From: Ciceribacter ferrooxidans | GTDB taxonomy: Bacteria > Pseudomonadota > Alphaproteobacteria > Rhizobiales > Rhizobiaceae | DNA length: 64,000 bases | NCBI RefSeq assembly: GCF_004137355.1 | Contig: NZ_SDVB01000253.1 | Location: forward strand, 620,001 to 684,000 | Direction of reading: 5' to 3' | In this document: positions 25,311 through 35,439 of the stretch, piece after piece | Layout: every line of letters starts with the position of its first letter | Position numbering within the stretch: the first letter of the stretch is position 1 | Translations under genes and position numbers: made by a program | The notes under the pieces: generated by a model | What the model saw: the letters and a program-made list of their open reading frames with translations, nothing else | The model's database searches: none | Told to the model about the DNA's origin: nothing

Positions 25311-26492
25311 TTGGCGCGTATATTTGATGTTGCTGTCATAGGGGCGGGTGCGGCAGGCATGATGTGCGGGCTCGTCGCGGGCAAGCGTGGCCGGCGCGTG
25401 CTGCTGCTCGACCATGCCGGCACGCCGGGGGAGAAGATCCGTATATCGGGCGGCGGCCGCTGCAACTTCACCAATCTTCATGCCGGGCCGAAGAACTTCC
25501 TCTCGGCGAACCCGCATTTCGCCAAGTCCGCGCTCGCCCGCTTCACGTCCGCCGATTTCGTCGCGATGGTCGATCGCCACGGCATCGCCTGGCACGAAAA
25601 GACGCTCGGACAGTTGTTCTGCGACGACAGTGCCAAGGACATCATCCGTATGCTGCTCGACGAGATGCGGGCGGCGGATGTGGAACTGCGGCTTGGCGTC
25701 GAGATCTCCGCGGTCGAAAAGGGTGAGGGCGGCTTTCGGCTGCAAACGACGGACGGAGAAATCCGCGCCGCTTCCGTGGTGATCGCGACAGGTGGCAAGT
25801 CGATCCCCAAGATGGGCGCGACCGGCTTCGCCTACCGCGTCGCCGCCGACTTCGAGCTGAAGGTGACCGAGACGCGCCCCGGCCTCGTGCCGCTCACGCT
25901 CGACCCGGCGCTGCTTGCCGAGCTTGCGCCACTCGCCGGCGTTTCCGTCGATGCCGAGGTGCGGCACGGCAAGACGTCCTTCCGGGAGGCGCTGCTCTTC
26001 ACTCACCGGGGTTTGAGCGGTCCGGCGATCCTGCAGATTTCGAGCTACTGGAGGGAGGGCGACGAGATCACGCTGGCGCTCGAGCCGGATGTCGATTTCG
26101 CCGCCCTGTTGAAAGCGGCGAAGCGCGAGAACGGCCGGCAGGCGGTGCAGACCGTACTCGCCCGGCATCTGCCGAAACGGCTCGCGCAATATGTCGTCGA
26201 ACGACTCGCTGTCGACAGGCCGCTCGCCGATCTGTCGGACAAGGTGCTGGAGGCGCTTGCCGCATTTCTCCATGGCTGGGCGATCAAGCCGGCCGGCTCG
26301 GAAGGTTACCGCACGGCGGAGGTGACCCTCGGCGGCATCGACACGGCGGAGCTCGATTCCAGGACGATGATGGCGAAGCGGGTGCAGGGTCTTTACTTCG
26401 TGGGCGAGTGCGTCGATGTCACCGGCTGGCTCGGCGGCTATAACTTCCAGTGGGCCTGGGCCTCCGGTCATGCCGCCGGCGAGAGCGTGTGA
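25311..26492 (+). CDS. BaiN/YhiN-type NAD(P)/FAD-dependent oxidoreductase (HI0933 family)
   Basis: A 393-residue flavoprotein of the HI0933/YhiN/BaiN family. Hallmarks: IGAGAAGMMCGLVAGKRG near the N-terminus, GEKIRISGGGRCNFTN shortly after, VVIATGGKSIPKMGATG, and the C-terminal GECVDVTGWLGGYNFQWAWASG. The start TTG at 25311 has AGAGGG 7 bases upstream; an earlier TTG at 25293 lacks this. The family is cytosolic; the physiological substrate is not established for proteobacterial members. Divergent from puuA across a short gap. Confidence 0.85.
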   Translation: MARIFDVAVIGAGAAGMMCGLVAGKRGRRVLLLDHAGTPGEKIRISGGGRCNFTNLHAGPKNFLSANPHFAKSALARFTSADFVAMVDRHGIAWHEKTLGQLFCDDSAKDIIRMLLDEMRAADVELRLGVEISAVEKGEGGFRLQTTDGEIRAASVVIATGGKSIPKMGATGFAYRVAADFELKVTETRPGLVPLTLDPALLAELAPLAGVSVDAEVRHGKTSFREALLFTHRGLSGPAILQISSYWREGDEITLALEPDVDFAALLKAAKRENGRQAVQTVLARHLPKRLAQYVVERLAVDRPLADLSDKVLEALAAFLHGWAIKPAGSEGYRTAEVTLGGIDTAELDSRTMMAKRVQGLYFVGECVDVTGWLGGYNFQWAWASGHAAGESV

Positions 26493-26545
26493 CACGCTTT
26501 TTCAGCACTTGTTAACGGGGCGGGCGCATGCTCGTTCGACGGGAT

Positions 26546-26559
26546 ACGACGATCGTCGT
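26546..26559. repeat. 14-bp palindrome downstream of the BaiN-type gene
   Basis: ACGACGATCGTCGT is a perfect 14-bp palindrome in the gap after the flavoprotein gene, followed by a small hairpin CGACA-TCT-TGTCG (26562-26574). No U-tract. Could be an operator for the downstream small gene or a 3' structure. Confidence 0.4.
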
Positions 26560-26634
26560 TGCGACATCTTGTCGAGTGGCGAACCGCGACAACCGTGAAC
26601 TAGGTTGCTCAACAGTATTCGTGGGGTAGCAGTG

Positions 26635-26775
26635 ATGAGACAGTCAAATCGCAGAGCACGCGCAATCGCCATTGCCCAGGCGCAAGACGATCGCCGCGTC
26701 CTTCTTCGGCGCACGGCCGCCCTCGGCTTTGCCGCCTGCTGCATTCTGACGGCCTTCGCCGAACTCGTCCTGTAA
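26635..26775 (+). CDS. Small membrane protein (46 aa), hypothetical
   Basis: An ATG at 26635 opens 46 codons ending in TAA. The peptide has a strongly basic first half (seven Arg in the first 25 residues) and a hydrophobic second half (TAALGFAACCILTAFAELVL) that could be a single membrane helix, a shape common in small inner-membrane proteins. The Shine-Dalgarno is weak (GGGGT about 10 bases upstream). It overlaps an opposite-strand frame that has a better ribosome site, so only one of the two may be real. Confidence 0.4.
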   Translation: MRQSNRRARAIAIAQAQDDRRVLLRRTAALGFAACCILTAFAELVL

Positions 26776-27006
26776 GCGACAGGACACTGCCGTCACGCTG
26801 CCTCCGGACGAGGCGGCTTCTTCCTCCCCGTCCGCGGCGGCTGTCTTCGCCCGACCGGACCACCGGGCGAAAACCTTGCGAGCCTTTTGCCACGGAGCCT
26901 CGCCGTAGTGCGCGTAAAAGGCATCTTCCTCTGCGAGCGTCGGCCGCCGCGTGGCGGTCTGGGACGAGACCAGGCGGGCGAGCAGCAATCCTGCGAATTC
27001 GTACAT
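26644..27006 (-). CDS. Hypothetical protein (120 aa)
   Basis: Starts at an ATG with an excellent GAGGAGAT Shine-Dalgarno and reads for 120 codons. The first 45 residues (LAEEDAFYAHYGEAPWQKAR) look like a genuine protein; the second half is Gly/Ala/Lys-rich and low in complexity, so the true 3' end might differ. No signal peptide or domain recognised. It is divergent from the LysR gene and overlaps a 46-codon frame on the plus strand over its last 130 bases. Confidence 0.5.
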   Translation of the reverse strand: MYEFAGLLLARLVSSQTATRRPTLAEEDAFYAHYGEAPWQKARKVFARWSGRAKTAAADGEEEAASSGGSVTAVSCRLQDEFGEGRQNAAGGKAEGGRAPKKDAAIVLRLGNGDCACSAI

Positions 27007-27085
27007 GGATGTATCTCCTCTGGGTGAAACACATCCACCTATCTATAGCGCCAAATTTGCTTCATAAACCGACGAGAATGCACTA

Positions 27086-27107
27086 CATTTTTCATCCATG
27101 AAAAATG
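27086..27107. promoter_or_regulatory. Palindrome over the LysR start codon
   Basis: CATTTTTCAT (27086-27095) and ATGAAAAATG (27098-27107) are perfect reverse complements separated by CC; the right arm contains the start codon of the LysR gene. The A/T-rich arms are LysR-operator-like (T-N11-A). Best read as an autoregulatory operator, or a hairpin that hides the start codon in the mRNA. Confidence 0.6.
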
Positions 27108-27967
27108 CATCTTGGGACGCCTACCAGATTTTCTTGCTCGTCGCCCGGCATGGCGGCCTTTCCGGCGCGGCCGGGGAGACCGGCTTGAGCCCGGCCACCA
27201 TCGGCCGGCGGATGATCGAGTTCGAGCGCAGGATTGGCCGCCCATTGTTCGTGCGCAGCCAGAGCGGCTATGCCCTCACAGGCGACGGCCGGCGACTGCT
27301 GGAGCAGTTGAGCGACATGGAGGCGGCGGCCCGTCGCATAGAGGCGTGGCGCGAAGAGGCCGCTGCTCCGGCACTGGTCAGGCTGGCGGCCGGGACCTGG
27401 ATCGCATGGCTCGTCAGCGAGAATTTTCCGGCGCTGCTTACCGAGCGCGATCCGTTCCGCATCGATCTCCACATCGCCGAGCAGCGGGCGGCTCTGGCTC
27501 ACCGCGAGTGCGACATTGGCATCCGCGCCTTCGAGCCCGAGGAGTTGAACCTCGCCAAGATTCCGGCCGGCACCACCGCTTACGCCCCGTACCGGGCGCG
27601 CAACACCGCAGATCACGGACCGGGCCGCTGGCTGGCGGTCGACACCGAGAACGCGATTTCGGCCTATCTGCGCTGGCCGCACCAGAACAAGGCCGAGAAC
27701 ATCGTGGTGACTGTCAATCGTCCCCGCTCGTTGCGCGACCTTGCGCTCGCCGGCGCGGGGATTGCCGTTCTGCCTTGCTTCGTCGGCGATCTGGAGCCGA
27801 AGCTCGAGCGGGCGGGGCCCGAAATCGCCGAACTGCGCCACCGCCAATGGATCGTGATGAACAACGACGACCGTCACCGGCGGGAGATACGTACCGTCGC
27901 CGATCGCCTCTCGCGCCTTTTGAAAGCGCATGAGGAACTCTTCTGCGGCAAACGCCCGCTGGCCTAA
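27098..27967 (+). CDS. LysR-family transcriptional regulator
   Basis: A 289-residue LysR-type regulator. N-terminal winged helix-turn-helix at about residues 5-62 ([36 protein letters not shown], with [19 protein letters not shown] following) and a short effector domain. The C-terminal segment [17 protein letters not shown] is the conserved GxGIxxLP region. Target genes unknown; it is divergent from a 120-residue hypothetical gene. Its start codon lies inside a near-perfect palindrome, which suggests self-control. No separate Shine-Dalgarno is evident. Confidence 0.87.
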   Translation: MKNASWDAYQIFLLVARHGGLSGAAGETGLSPATIGRRMIEFERRIGRPLFVRSQSGYALTGDGRRLLEQLSDMEAAARRIEAWREEAAAPALVRLAAGTWIAWLVSENFPALLTERDPFRIDLHIAEQRAALAHRECDIGIRAFEPEELNLAKIPAGTTAYAPYRARNTADHGPGRWLAVDTENAISAYLRWPHQNKAENIVVTVNRPRSLRDLALAGAGIAVLPCFVGDLEPKLERAGPEIAELRHRQWIVMNNDDRHRREIRTVADRLSRLLKAHEELFCGKRPLA

Positions 27968-28040
27968 AGTCCCGTCGTCGGGCGGTCTTCAGGCGTATTT
28001 GTCCTCTTACTTTAGTAGCATCCCGTTCAGAATTTCTTCA

Positions 28041-28117
28041 GCCCCTCATGAGAGAAGCATTTCAGGGGCACATGTCAGGTTCGGTCAATGTAACCGGACG
28101 CGACAACTCATGAGGGG
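28041..28117 (+). promoter_or_regulatory. Leader with two mutually exclusive pairings before the chemoreceptor
   Basis: CCCCTCATGAG (28042-28052) is the exact reverse complement of CTCATGAGGGG (28107-28117), which contains the GAGGGG Shine-Dalgarno of the chemoreceptor. GCCCCT (28041-28046) can instead pair with AGGGGC (28064-28069). The two pairings share the same bases, so one structure would hide and the other free the ribosome site. Inference from sequence only; the transcription start is unknown. Confidence 0.45.
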
Positions 28118-28124
28118 TAAGCTG

Positions 28125-30656
28125 ATGCTGGTCGATCGTCTGCTGGCGCGTTTCAAGATCCAGACCAAGGTTCTCGTCTTCATCTTTCCGTTCGTTGTGA
28201 GCATTTCGGCGGTGGGGCTCACTGGCCTCTATGCGTCGAACATGCTGCAGGGTCGGATGGACATCTCCAACACCGTCCTGCAGACGCTGAGCGGGTTCAA
28301 GAAGGTCTACGTCTCGATGACGACCTTCCTGCAGGAGACGAACGAGCAGACCAGGGCCGCACTCGAAGACGATATCGCGACGCAGTCGGCGGCACTCAAG
28401 GACACCCATGCCGGCCTTTCCGGGCTGGAGGGCCAGACGGAGATGGATGCGGCGATCGCCGGAACCGACGCGATCGGCGCCAAGGCGGCCGACCTCTGGA
28501 GCCTGCATCAGGATGAAGTCACTCTCCGCGCCGGCCTCGAAGGCGACCTCGCGGCCCTGATGACCGCCCGCGGCGAGCTCATCAAGTATGCGACAACCGT
28601 GCGCGAGGCGCTCGCAGCCGACGAATCCAAGGCCAAGGGCCTGCTGCGTCAGGCGGAAAAACTCAACCGCGGCGCCGCCCTCATCTCCAAGATCGTCACC
28701 GATTACAACATGCTGACGACGCCGCAGGAGAAGATGGACCTGGTCAAGAAGGAATTCGGGGACCTCGCGACCGCGAGTGCGGACATTACCAGTGTCCTGC
28801 CGGTCGACCAGGTCGCGCTCGGCAACGCGATCGCCGACAGCGTCGCCGTGGTCAAGAAGCAGCTCGACCTCGGCGTCGTCAACGACGGAACCATCGGTGC
28901 CGTCGACCGGGCGATCAACCTCCTGCGCCCGGCCGGCATCAAGCTGCAGGGCGCTTCGACGGTGAAGTCGCGCGAGGCGACGCGCGTTTTCGGAACACTC
29001 GACCGGCCGATGGCCGAGGCGACGGCGCTGCTTGCGGCGACCCAGAAGCTCGCCGATGCGGTCAATACCGTGGATTCCCGCGCGTCGCGCTTCCTCGGAG
29101 CGCCGCAGGAGGAGACCCTGTCGCGACTGAAGACCGCGCTCGACGGACTGCGTACGGATGCTGACAGGTTTGCCTCCGATCCGACCGTCGCCAAGGACGC
29201 CCACGACAGGGTGGCGGCGCTGTTGCCGCTCGTCGACTCGATTGGCAAGCGCGCCGGCGATCTCGTCGGACTTGCCGTGAAGCGTGCCGACTCCTTCAAG
29301 GCGGCCGCAAGCGACATCGACGGGATCTGGTCCAATCTCACCGCCTTTGCCGCCCTGCAGCGCGAGGCGGCGGGAAGCGAACGCGACAAGGCGAACCGCA
29401 TCTCGGCAACGGCGACGATCCTCGGCGTGCTGATCGCGATCTTCGCCGGCATCGGCCTCGTCGTCACCTTCAAGGGGCCGATTACCCAGATCACCGCGGC
29501 GATGCGCCGGCTCGCCGCCGGCGATCTTGATGCCGGCGTGAATGGCGATGCCCGCGCCGACGAGATCGGCGAGATGGCCCGTGCGCTCGGCGTCTTCAAG
29601 GAGAATGCGCTCGCCAAGATCCGCATCGAGGCGGAAAGCGAACAGGAGCGTGCCGCGGCGGAGGCCGAACGGCAGCGCAACGATCTCGAAAAGCAGGAGA
29701 TCGACCGGCAGATCGAATTCGCCGTCAACGCGCTTGCTGCCGGTCTCGGGCGGCTTGCCGACGGCGATGTCTCTGCGACCATCGAGACGCCCTTCGTCGG
29801 CCGGCTCGAGGACCTGCGCAACGACTTCAACCGTTCGCTGACGCGCCTCCAGGATACGATCGGCACGATCATCTCCAACGTCTCCCTGATCCAGGGCAAC
29901 GGCCAGCAGATGTCGCAGTCCGCGGCCGAGCTCTCGCGCCGGACGGAAGCGCAGGCAGCCTCTCTGGAGGAAACGGCGGCCGCCGTCGACGAGATCACCG
30001 TGACCGTGCGCTCCTCGGCCGAAAGGGCCCGCGAGGCCAATGCAATCGTGGTTGCCACCCGCGGCAGCGCCGACGCTTCCGCGGAGGTCGTCAAGAACGC
30101 GATTTCGGCCATGGGCCGGATCGAGAATGCATCGCAGAAGATCGAACAGATCATCGATGTGATCGAGGACATCGCCTTCCAGACGAACCTGCTCGCGCTC
30201 AATGCCGGTATCGAGGCGGCCCGGGCCGGCGAAGCCGGAAAGGGCTTTGCCGTCGTCGCCCAGGAAGTGCGCGAGCTTGCCCAGCGCTCCGGCTCCGCGG
30301 CGAAGGAGATCAAGGACTTGATCAATACTGCCGCGGCCGAAGTCGGCGGCGGTTCGCGCCTCGTCCAGCAGACGGGTGACGTGCTCGCCCGCATCGGCGA
30401 GCAGATCATGTCCATCAGCCAGCACGTCGAGGTGATCGCCCGCGGCAGCCAGGACCAGGCGGCGGCGCTCGCGGAGGTCAACGACGCCGTCAACCAGATG
30501 GACCAGATGACCCAGCAGAATGCGGCGATGGTCGAGGAGACGAGTGCAGCGAGCAGCCAGCTCGCCTCCGAGGCCGACGCGCTCCTGGCTCTCGTCCAGC
30601 AGTTCCGCATCGATGGTCGTCCGCAGGATCGACGGACGGTTCGCTCGGCGGCCTGA
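28125..30656 (+). CDS. Methyl-accepting chemotaxis protein
   Basis: An 843-residue transmembrane chemoreceptor. Membrane helix 1 is at about residues 14-36, followed by a long, mostly helical periplasmic region (about 40-420, helical-bimodular type), helix 2 ([20 protein letters not shown]), a HAMP domain, a second HAMP-like segment ([17 protein letters not shown]) and the signalling domain with the hairpin tip [20 protein letters not shown]. There is no C-terminal CheB/CheR-binding pentapeptide. ATG at 28125 was chosen since GAGGGG lies 7 bases upstream; earlier in-frame starts reach into unlikely sequence. Ligand unknown. Confidence 0.92.
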   Translation: MLVDRLLARFKIQTKVLVFIFPFVVSISAVGLTGLYASNMLQGRMDISNTVLQTLSGFKKVYVSMTTFLQETNEQTRAALEDDIATQSAALKDTHAGLSGLEGQTEMDAAIAGTDAIGAKAADLWSLHQDEVTLRAGLEGDLAALMTARGELIKYATTVREALAADESKAKGLLRQAEKLNRGAALISKIVTDYNMLTTPQEKMDLVKKEFGDLATASADITSVLPVDQVALGNAIADSVAVVKKQLDLGVVNDGTIGAVDRAINLLRPAGIKLQGASTVKSREATRVFGTLDRPMAEATALLAATQKLADAVNTVDSRASRFLGAPQEETLSRLKTALDGLRTDADRFASDPTVAKDAHDRVAALLPLVDSIGKRAGDLVGLAVKRADSFKAAASDIDGIWSNLTAFAALQREAAGSERDKANRISATATILGVLIAIFAGIGLVVTFKGPITQITAAMRRLAAGDLDAGVNGDARADEIGEMARALGVFKENALAKIRIEAESEQERAAAEAERQRNDLEKQEIDRQIEFAVNALAAGLGRLADGDVSATIETPFVGRLEDLRNDFNRSLTRLQDTIGTIISNVSLIQGNGQQMSQSAAELSRRTEAQAASLEETAAAVDEITVTVRSSAERAREANAIVVATRGSADASAEVVKNAISAMGRIENASQKIEQIIDVIEDIAFQTNLLALNAGIEAARAGEAGKGFAVVAQEVRELAQRSGSAAKEIKDLINTAAAEVGGGSRLVQQTGDVLARIGEQIMSISQHVEVIARGSQDQAAALAEVNDAVNQMDQMTQQNAAMVEETSAASSQLASEADALLALVQQFRIDGRPQDRRTVRSAA

Positions 30657-30679
30657 GCGAACTACCGCGCGAAAAATAA

Positions 30680-30725
30680 GCCCGCGCAGGTCCCCGGATT
30701 TCCTCTGCCGGGGCCTTGCGCGGGC
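30680..30725 (+). terminator. Long hairpin after the chemoreceptor gene
   Basis: Outer arms GCCCGCGCA (30680-30688) and TGCGCGGGC (30717-30725), inner arms CCCCGG (30692-30697) and CCGGGG (30708-30713). Strong two-step hairpin 24 bases after the stop codon; the tail is not U-rich. Confidence 0.5.
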
Positions 30726-30768
30726 AAGTTCCGGCACCCATCGGGCGCCGGGTTGGGGATAGTCTTCC

Positions 30769-31014
30769 TCAGGCGGCGTTGCGGCCCTGAGTAACGATGA
30801 CCGGGATCAGCAGGTCACCCCAGTTGCCGTCGCCGCCGTGATGGCGCGCGGAGCGGACGAGCTCGACGGATACGCCGGCGTCGACGGCCTTCATGACGGA
30901 TTGGTTCAGGCGGTGCAGGTCGTTCGCGACCATGCGGATCATTGCCTGTTGCTCGGCGGTCATTGCCGATGCCTGTTCTTCTGCGCGTTCCTTGACTCGG
31001 GTCTGGGGTGTCAT
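30769..31014 (-). CDS. Hypothetical protein (81 aa)
   Basis: An 81-residue soluble protein with an excellent GAGGAGAAA Shine-Dalgarno about 7 bases before the ATG. The N-terminal half is helical and charged (MTAEQQAMIRMVANDLHRLN); the C-terminal half ends in GGDGNWGDLLIPVIVTQGR. No signal or membrane segment and no domain that I recognise. It is separated from aceA by a RIME-type repeat and may be a separate unit. Confidence 0.72.
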   Translation of the reverse strand: MTPQTRVKERAEEQASAMTAEQQAMIRMVANDLHRLNQSVMKAVDAGVSVELVRSARHHGGDGNWGDLLIPVIVTQGRNAA

Positions 31015-31050
31015 TGCATTTCTCCTCTTATATGTGGGGTTCTTGAAGCA

Positions 31051-31167
31051 CCTCCCCCTCGAGGGGGAGGTCGCAGCGTAGCTGCGGGTGGGGGTGAACC
31101 TTTAGCGGTTGCGAAGGTCACCCCACCCCGGCACCTGCGTGCCGACCCTCCCCCTCGAGGGGAGGGT
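31051..31167. repeat. RIME-like intergenic mosaic element
   Basis: A chain of palindromes in about 117 bases: CCTCCCCCTCGAGGGGGAGG (31051-31070, perfect 20-bp), GCAGC-GTA-GCTGC (31073-31085), GGGTGGGGGTGA pairing with TCACCCCACCC (about 31086-31097 with 31119-31128), CGGCAC-CTGC-GTGCCG (31129-31144), and ACCCTCCCC with GGGGAGGGT around CTCGAG (31145-31167). This layout matches the rhizobial intergenic mosaic elements (RIME) that occur in many copies in Rhizobiaceae. It sits just after aceA, where it may act as a 3'-end structure. Confidence 0.8.
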
Positions 31168-31174
31168 GCGATCC

Positions 31175-32464
<1,290 letters not shown>

Positions 32465-32631
32465 AGCAAACTCCCTTTTGCTTCTGCGCCCAAGAAGCCC
32501 GATTTTTCTGTCGGCAGCTCCTCGCTCTTGATGTGACGATATTTACAGTGCGACGCAAAAAACGGCTAGAAAATTCGATAAAACAACGGGATGAAAGAGG
32601 TTAGGATGTCTTGCCTTTGACAGCGCGCCGC

Positions 32632-32701
32632 TGTAAAATTGTAAAAATCGTAAAAGCCTCTTGAGGCGTCAGATCGCGTTCGTTCTGTAAAGGTATGTAA
32701 A
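32632..32701. promoter_or_regulatory. Cluster of TGTAAA boxes in the aceA-scfR divergent promoter
   Basis: TGTAAA occurs at 32632-32637, 32640-32645, 32686-32691 and 32696-32701, with a CGTAAA at 32649-32654; an inverted TTTACA lies at 32542-32547 and another TGTAAA at 32448-32453 inside aceA. Several are spaced by 8-10 bases, about one helical turn. The last two flank the ribosome site of the regulator gene. Likely binding sites for the regulator encoded at 32702. Confidence 0.55.
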
Positions 32702-34126
32702 ATGGCGGAGCACAAGATCTTTGCCGGTCCAAGGGTCCGGCGTATCCGCAACGGTCTCGGCCTCACCCAGACGGCCATGGCCGAGGCGTTGGAAATCTCG
32801 CCCTCCTACCTGAACCTGATCGAGCGCAACCAGCGACCGCTGACGGTGCAGCTGCTGCTGAAGCTCGCAGCCGTCTACAAGGTCGATCTCGACGAATTGC
32901 AGGGGGAGGCCGGCGGCACCGCAAGCCAGTTGCGGGAGGTCTTTGCCGATCCGCTGCTCGCCGGCGAGGTGCCTGGCGACCAGGAACTGATCGAGGTGGC
33001 CGAGGCCGCTCCCAATGCCGCAAACGGCGTGATCAAGCTCTACCGGGCCTATCGCGAGCAGGCGAGTCGGCTGACCGACCTCGCCGAACTGCTCGCCCGG
33101 GAGGGTCACGCAACCTCGCTCTCCGGCACGCGGTTGCCGATCGATGAGGTGCGCGAGACCTTCGAGAGGCGGCCGAATTTCTTCGCGCGGATCGAGGATG
33201 CGGCGGAGGCTTTCCACGCTGGGCTCGCGCTTTCGGCAGGTGACGATCTCGCCGTCGCGCTGAAAAACTGGCTTCGCGCCAAGCATGGCATCGTCGTGCG
33301 CGCGCTGCCGATCCATGCGATGCCCAATCTGCGTCGGCGCTACGACCGGCATTCGATGCGGCTCTTCCTGTCCGAGCGGCTCTCGCCCTTCGATCACCTG
33401 CGCGAAATCGCCATGGAGGTCTGTCTGCTGGCGCTCGGGGAGGAGATTCTCGCCGAGCTGGAGGCGCTCTCCTTCTCGACCGGCGAGGCAAAGCGCCTCG
33501 GCCGCTTCGAGCTCGCCCGCTATGCCGCCCACGCGCTCGTCATGCCGTACGGCGCATTTCTTTCGGCGGCCCAGCGTGCCCGCTACGATGTCGACGTGTT
33601 GCGCTCGCGGTTTTCGGTTTCGTACGAACAGGTGGCGAACCGGCTGACCATGTTGCAGCGCCCGGGTGCGGCCGGCATCCCCTTCTTCATGCTCGAGGTC
33701 GACAATGCCGGCCATCGTTTCCGCAAGGCGGGCGCGAACGGCTTTCCGCAGGCGAAATTCGGCGGCGGCTGCCCGAAGCTCAACATCCACGCCGCCTTCG
33801 CCCAACCGGCACAAATTCTCGTCGACCACGTGGAGATGCCCGACGGCACCGGCTTCCTGACGGTCTCGCGAACCTTGGACGGGCCGCAGGCGGGATTCAA
33901 CGAACGGGTACGGCGTACGGCACTGCTGCTCGGCTGCGACATCGCCTATCGCGACGAGGTGGTCTACGGGCAGGCGGTCGCCGGAGGGCTGCCGGCGGTT
34001 GCCGTCGGTACGGTGTGCCGGCTCTGCGAGAGGCAGGGCTGTCTTGCCCGCGCCGAGCCTCCGGTGACGCGCCCGCTCGGCCTGGACGAAATGGTGACCG
34101 GGCTCTCCGCCTTCGACTTCCAGTGA
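32702..34126 (+). CDS. ScfR/RamB-type regulator (XRE + IrrE-like + DUF2083)
   Basis: A 474-residue short-chain fatty-acyl type regulator. N-terminal XRE helix-turn-helix (about residues 8-62, LGLTQTAMAEALEISPSYLN), a central ImmA/IrrE-like region (about 150-330, around YAAHALVMPYGAFL) and a C-terminal DUF2083 with a Cys pattern (VCRLCERQGCLAR). Proteins of this build control glyoxylate and propionate metabolism in other bacteria, and divergence from aceA fits this. The IrrE-like part lacks a clear HExxH zinc site, as usual in this subfamily. Start codon sits in the TGTAAA box cluster. Confidence 0.85.
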   Translation: MAEHKIFAGPRVRRIRNGLGLTQTAMAEALEISPSYLNLIERNQRPLTVQLLLKLAAVYKVDLDELQGEAGGTASQLREVFADPLLAGEVPGDQELIEVAEAAPNAANGVIKLYRAYREQASRLTDLAELLAREGHATSLSGTRLPIDEVRETFERRPNFFARIEDAAEAFHAGLALSAGDDLAVALKNWLRAKHGIVVRALPIHAMPNLRRRYDRHSMRLFLSERLSPFDHLREIAMEVCLLALGEEILAELEALSFSTGEAKRLGRFELARYAAHALVMPYGAFLSAAQRARYDVDVLRSRFSVSYEQVANRLTMLQRPGAAGIPFFMLEVDNAGHRFRKAGANGFPQAKFGGGCPKLNIHAAFAQPAQILVDHVEMPDGTGFLTVSRTLDGPQAGFNERVRRTALLLGCDIAYRDEVVYGQAVAGGLPAVAVGTVCRLCERQGCLARAEPPVTRPLGLDEMVTGLSAFDFQ

Positions 34127-34156
34127 GCGACGTCTTCTTCTCGACGTCGCCTTTTT
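34127..34156 (+). terminator. Intrinsic terminator after the ScfR-type gene
   Basis: GCGACGTC (34127-34134), 8-base loop, GACGTCGC (34143-34150), then CTTTTT. Stem of 8 bp with a U-tract; starts one base after the stop codon. Confidence 0.85.
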
Positions 34157-34252
34157 CCCCTTGTCGCCTGCCGATTTCCTTTCTAGTCTGCCAAAAACAA
34201 AGAATAATGAAGGGCGTTCGCCCACCCCGGGGAATATAAGACAGGAGATACT

Positions 34253-35350
34253 ATGAGATCGGCTTTCATCCGTCTGGCGTCGGCAGCCACGGCAACGCTG
34301 CTGTTTGCGGCCGCCGCGAATGCACAGGAACGCGTGGTCCACGTCTACAACTGGTCGGACTACATCGACGAGTCGGTGCTGGAAGAGTTCACGAAGGAGA
34401 CCGGCATCAAGGTCGTCTACGACGTGTTCGACAGCAACGAACTGCTCGAGACCAAGCTGCTCGCCGGCGGCTCCGGCTATGACGTCGTCGTCCCGACGGC
34501 TCCCTTCCTCGCCCGTCAGATCCAGGCGGGCGTCTTCCAGAAGCTCGACAAGTCGAAGCTGCCGAACCTGAAGAACATGTGGCCGGACGTCATGGAGCGC
34601 CTGGCCAAGTATGATCCCGGCAATGAATACGCCGTCAACTATATGTGGGGCACGACCGGCATCGGCTACAACGTTGACAAGGTGAAGGCCGCCCTCGGCG
34701 ACGTGCCGGTCGACAGCTGGGACGTCCTCTTCAAGCCGGAGAATGCCGAGAAGCTGAAATCCTGCGGCATCAACATCCTCGATGCCTCCGACGAAACCTT
34801 CGCGATCGCGCTCAACTATGTCGGCAAAAATCCGGACAGCAAGGAAGCGGCCGAACTCGAGGAAGGCGGCAAGGTCTATATGGACATTCGTCCGTCGGTG
34901 AAGACCTTCAACTCCTCCTCCTATATTGATGATCTTGCCAATGGCGACATCTGCATGACGATCGGCTGGTCCGGCGACGTGCTGCAGGCCAAGGCCCGTG
35001 CCGAGGAAGCCAACAACGGCGTCCACGTCGAATATGTCATTCCGAAGCAAGGTACCTATATGTGGTTCGACAACCTGGCGATCCCGGCGGACGCCAAGAA
35101 TGTCGAGGAAGCCCACGCGTTCATCAACTTCCTGATGAAGCCCGAGGTCATCGCCAAGGCTTCCAACTACGTCCAGTACGCGAACGGCAACCTCGCTTCG
35201 CAGTCGCTGCTCGACGAAAGCGTCTTCAAGAACCCTTCCGTCTATCCCGATCCTGAGACGATGAAGAAGCTCTTCACCATCTCGCCCTATGGCCCGAAGG
35301 AACAGCGTGTCCTCAACCGAGTCTGGACACAGATAAAAACGGGCAACTGA
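34253..35350 (+). CDS. potF: Putrescine ABC transporter, periplasmic binding protein PotF
   Basis: A 365-residue polyamine-binding protein. Sec signal peptide at residues 1-24 (cleavage near ANAQE). Family features: VVHVYNWSDYIDESVLEEF at the mature N-terminus, YDVVVPTAPFLARQI, AVNYMWGTTGIGYN and the C-terminal NPSVYPDPETMKKLF. The Tyr-Asn-Trp-Ser-Asp start and the acidic residues typical of polyamine binding are present; PotF rather than PotD is favoured by gene order. AGGAGAT precedes the ATG. First gene of potFGHI; a terminator-like hairpin follows. Confidence 0.92.
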   Translation: MRSAFIRLASAATATLLFAAAANAQERVVHVYNWSDYIDESVLEEFTKETGIKVVYDVFDSNELLETKLLAGGSGYDVVVPTAPFLARQIQAGVFQKLDKSKLPNLKNMWPDVMERLAKYDPGNEYAVNYMWGTTGIGYNVDKVKAALGDVPVDSWDVLFKPENAEKLKSCGINILDASDETFAIALNYVGKNPDSKEAAELEEGGKVYMDIRPSVKTFNSSSYIDDLANGDICMTIGWSGDVLQAKARAEEANNGVHVEYVIPKQGTYMWFDNLAIPADAKNVEEAHAFINFLMKPEVIAKASNYVQYANGNLASQSLLDESVFKNPSVYPDPETMKKLFTISPYGPKEQRVLNRVWTQIKTGN

Positions 35351-35365
35351 CCCGCAGGCGAATTG

Positions 35366-35399
35366 ACCGGGCGCGCATCGACGCGCCCGGTGTCGTTTT
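35366..35399 (+). terminator. Terminator-like hairpin (attenuator) between potF and potG
   Basis: ACCGGGCGCG (35366-35375), 6-base loop, CGCGCCCGGT (35382-35391), then GTCGTTTTC. A 10-bp perfect stem with a short U-tract between potF and the membrane and ATPase genes. It would let most transcripts stop after potF and so set the excess of binding protein. Confidence 0.7.
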
Positions 35400-35439
35400 C
35401 ACGGGATAAACTTTTACATTCAGGAATTTGGGTCGGGCT

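Noticed and set aside
27930-28124. Upstream extension of the chemoreceptor reading frame
   Set aside because: Would overlap the LysR gene and add a non-family N-terminus; the ATG at 28125 has a proper ribosome site.
28062-30737. An 891-codon minus-strand frame opposite the chemoreceptor
   Set aside because: Antisense shadow; the plus strand encodes a full chemoreceptor.
34015-34239. Short plus-strand frame at the end of the ScfR-type gene
   Set aside because: Overlaps the gene and reads through its intrinsic terminator; no ribosome site.
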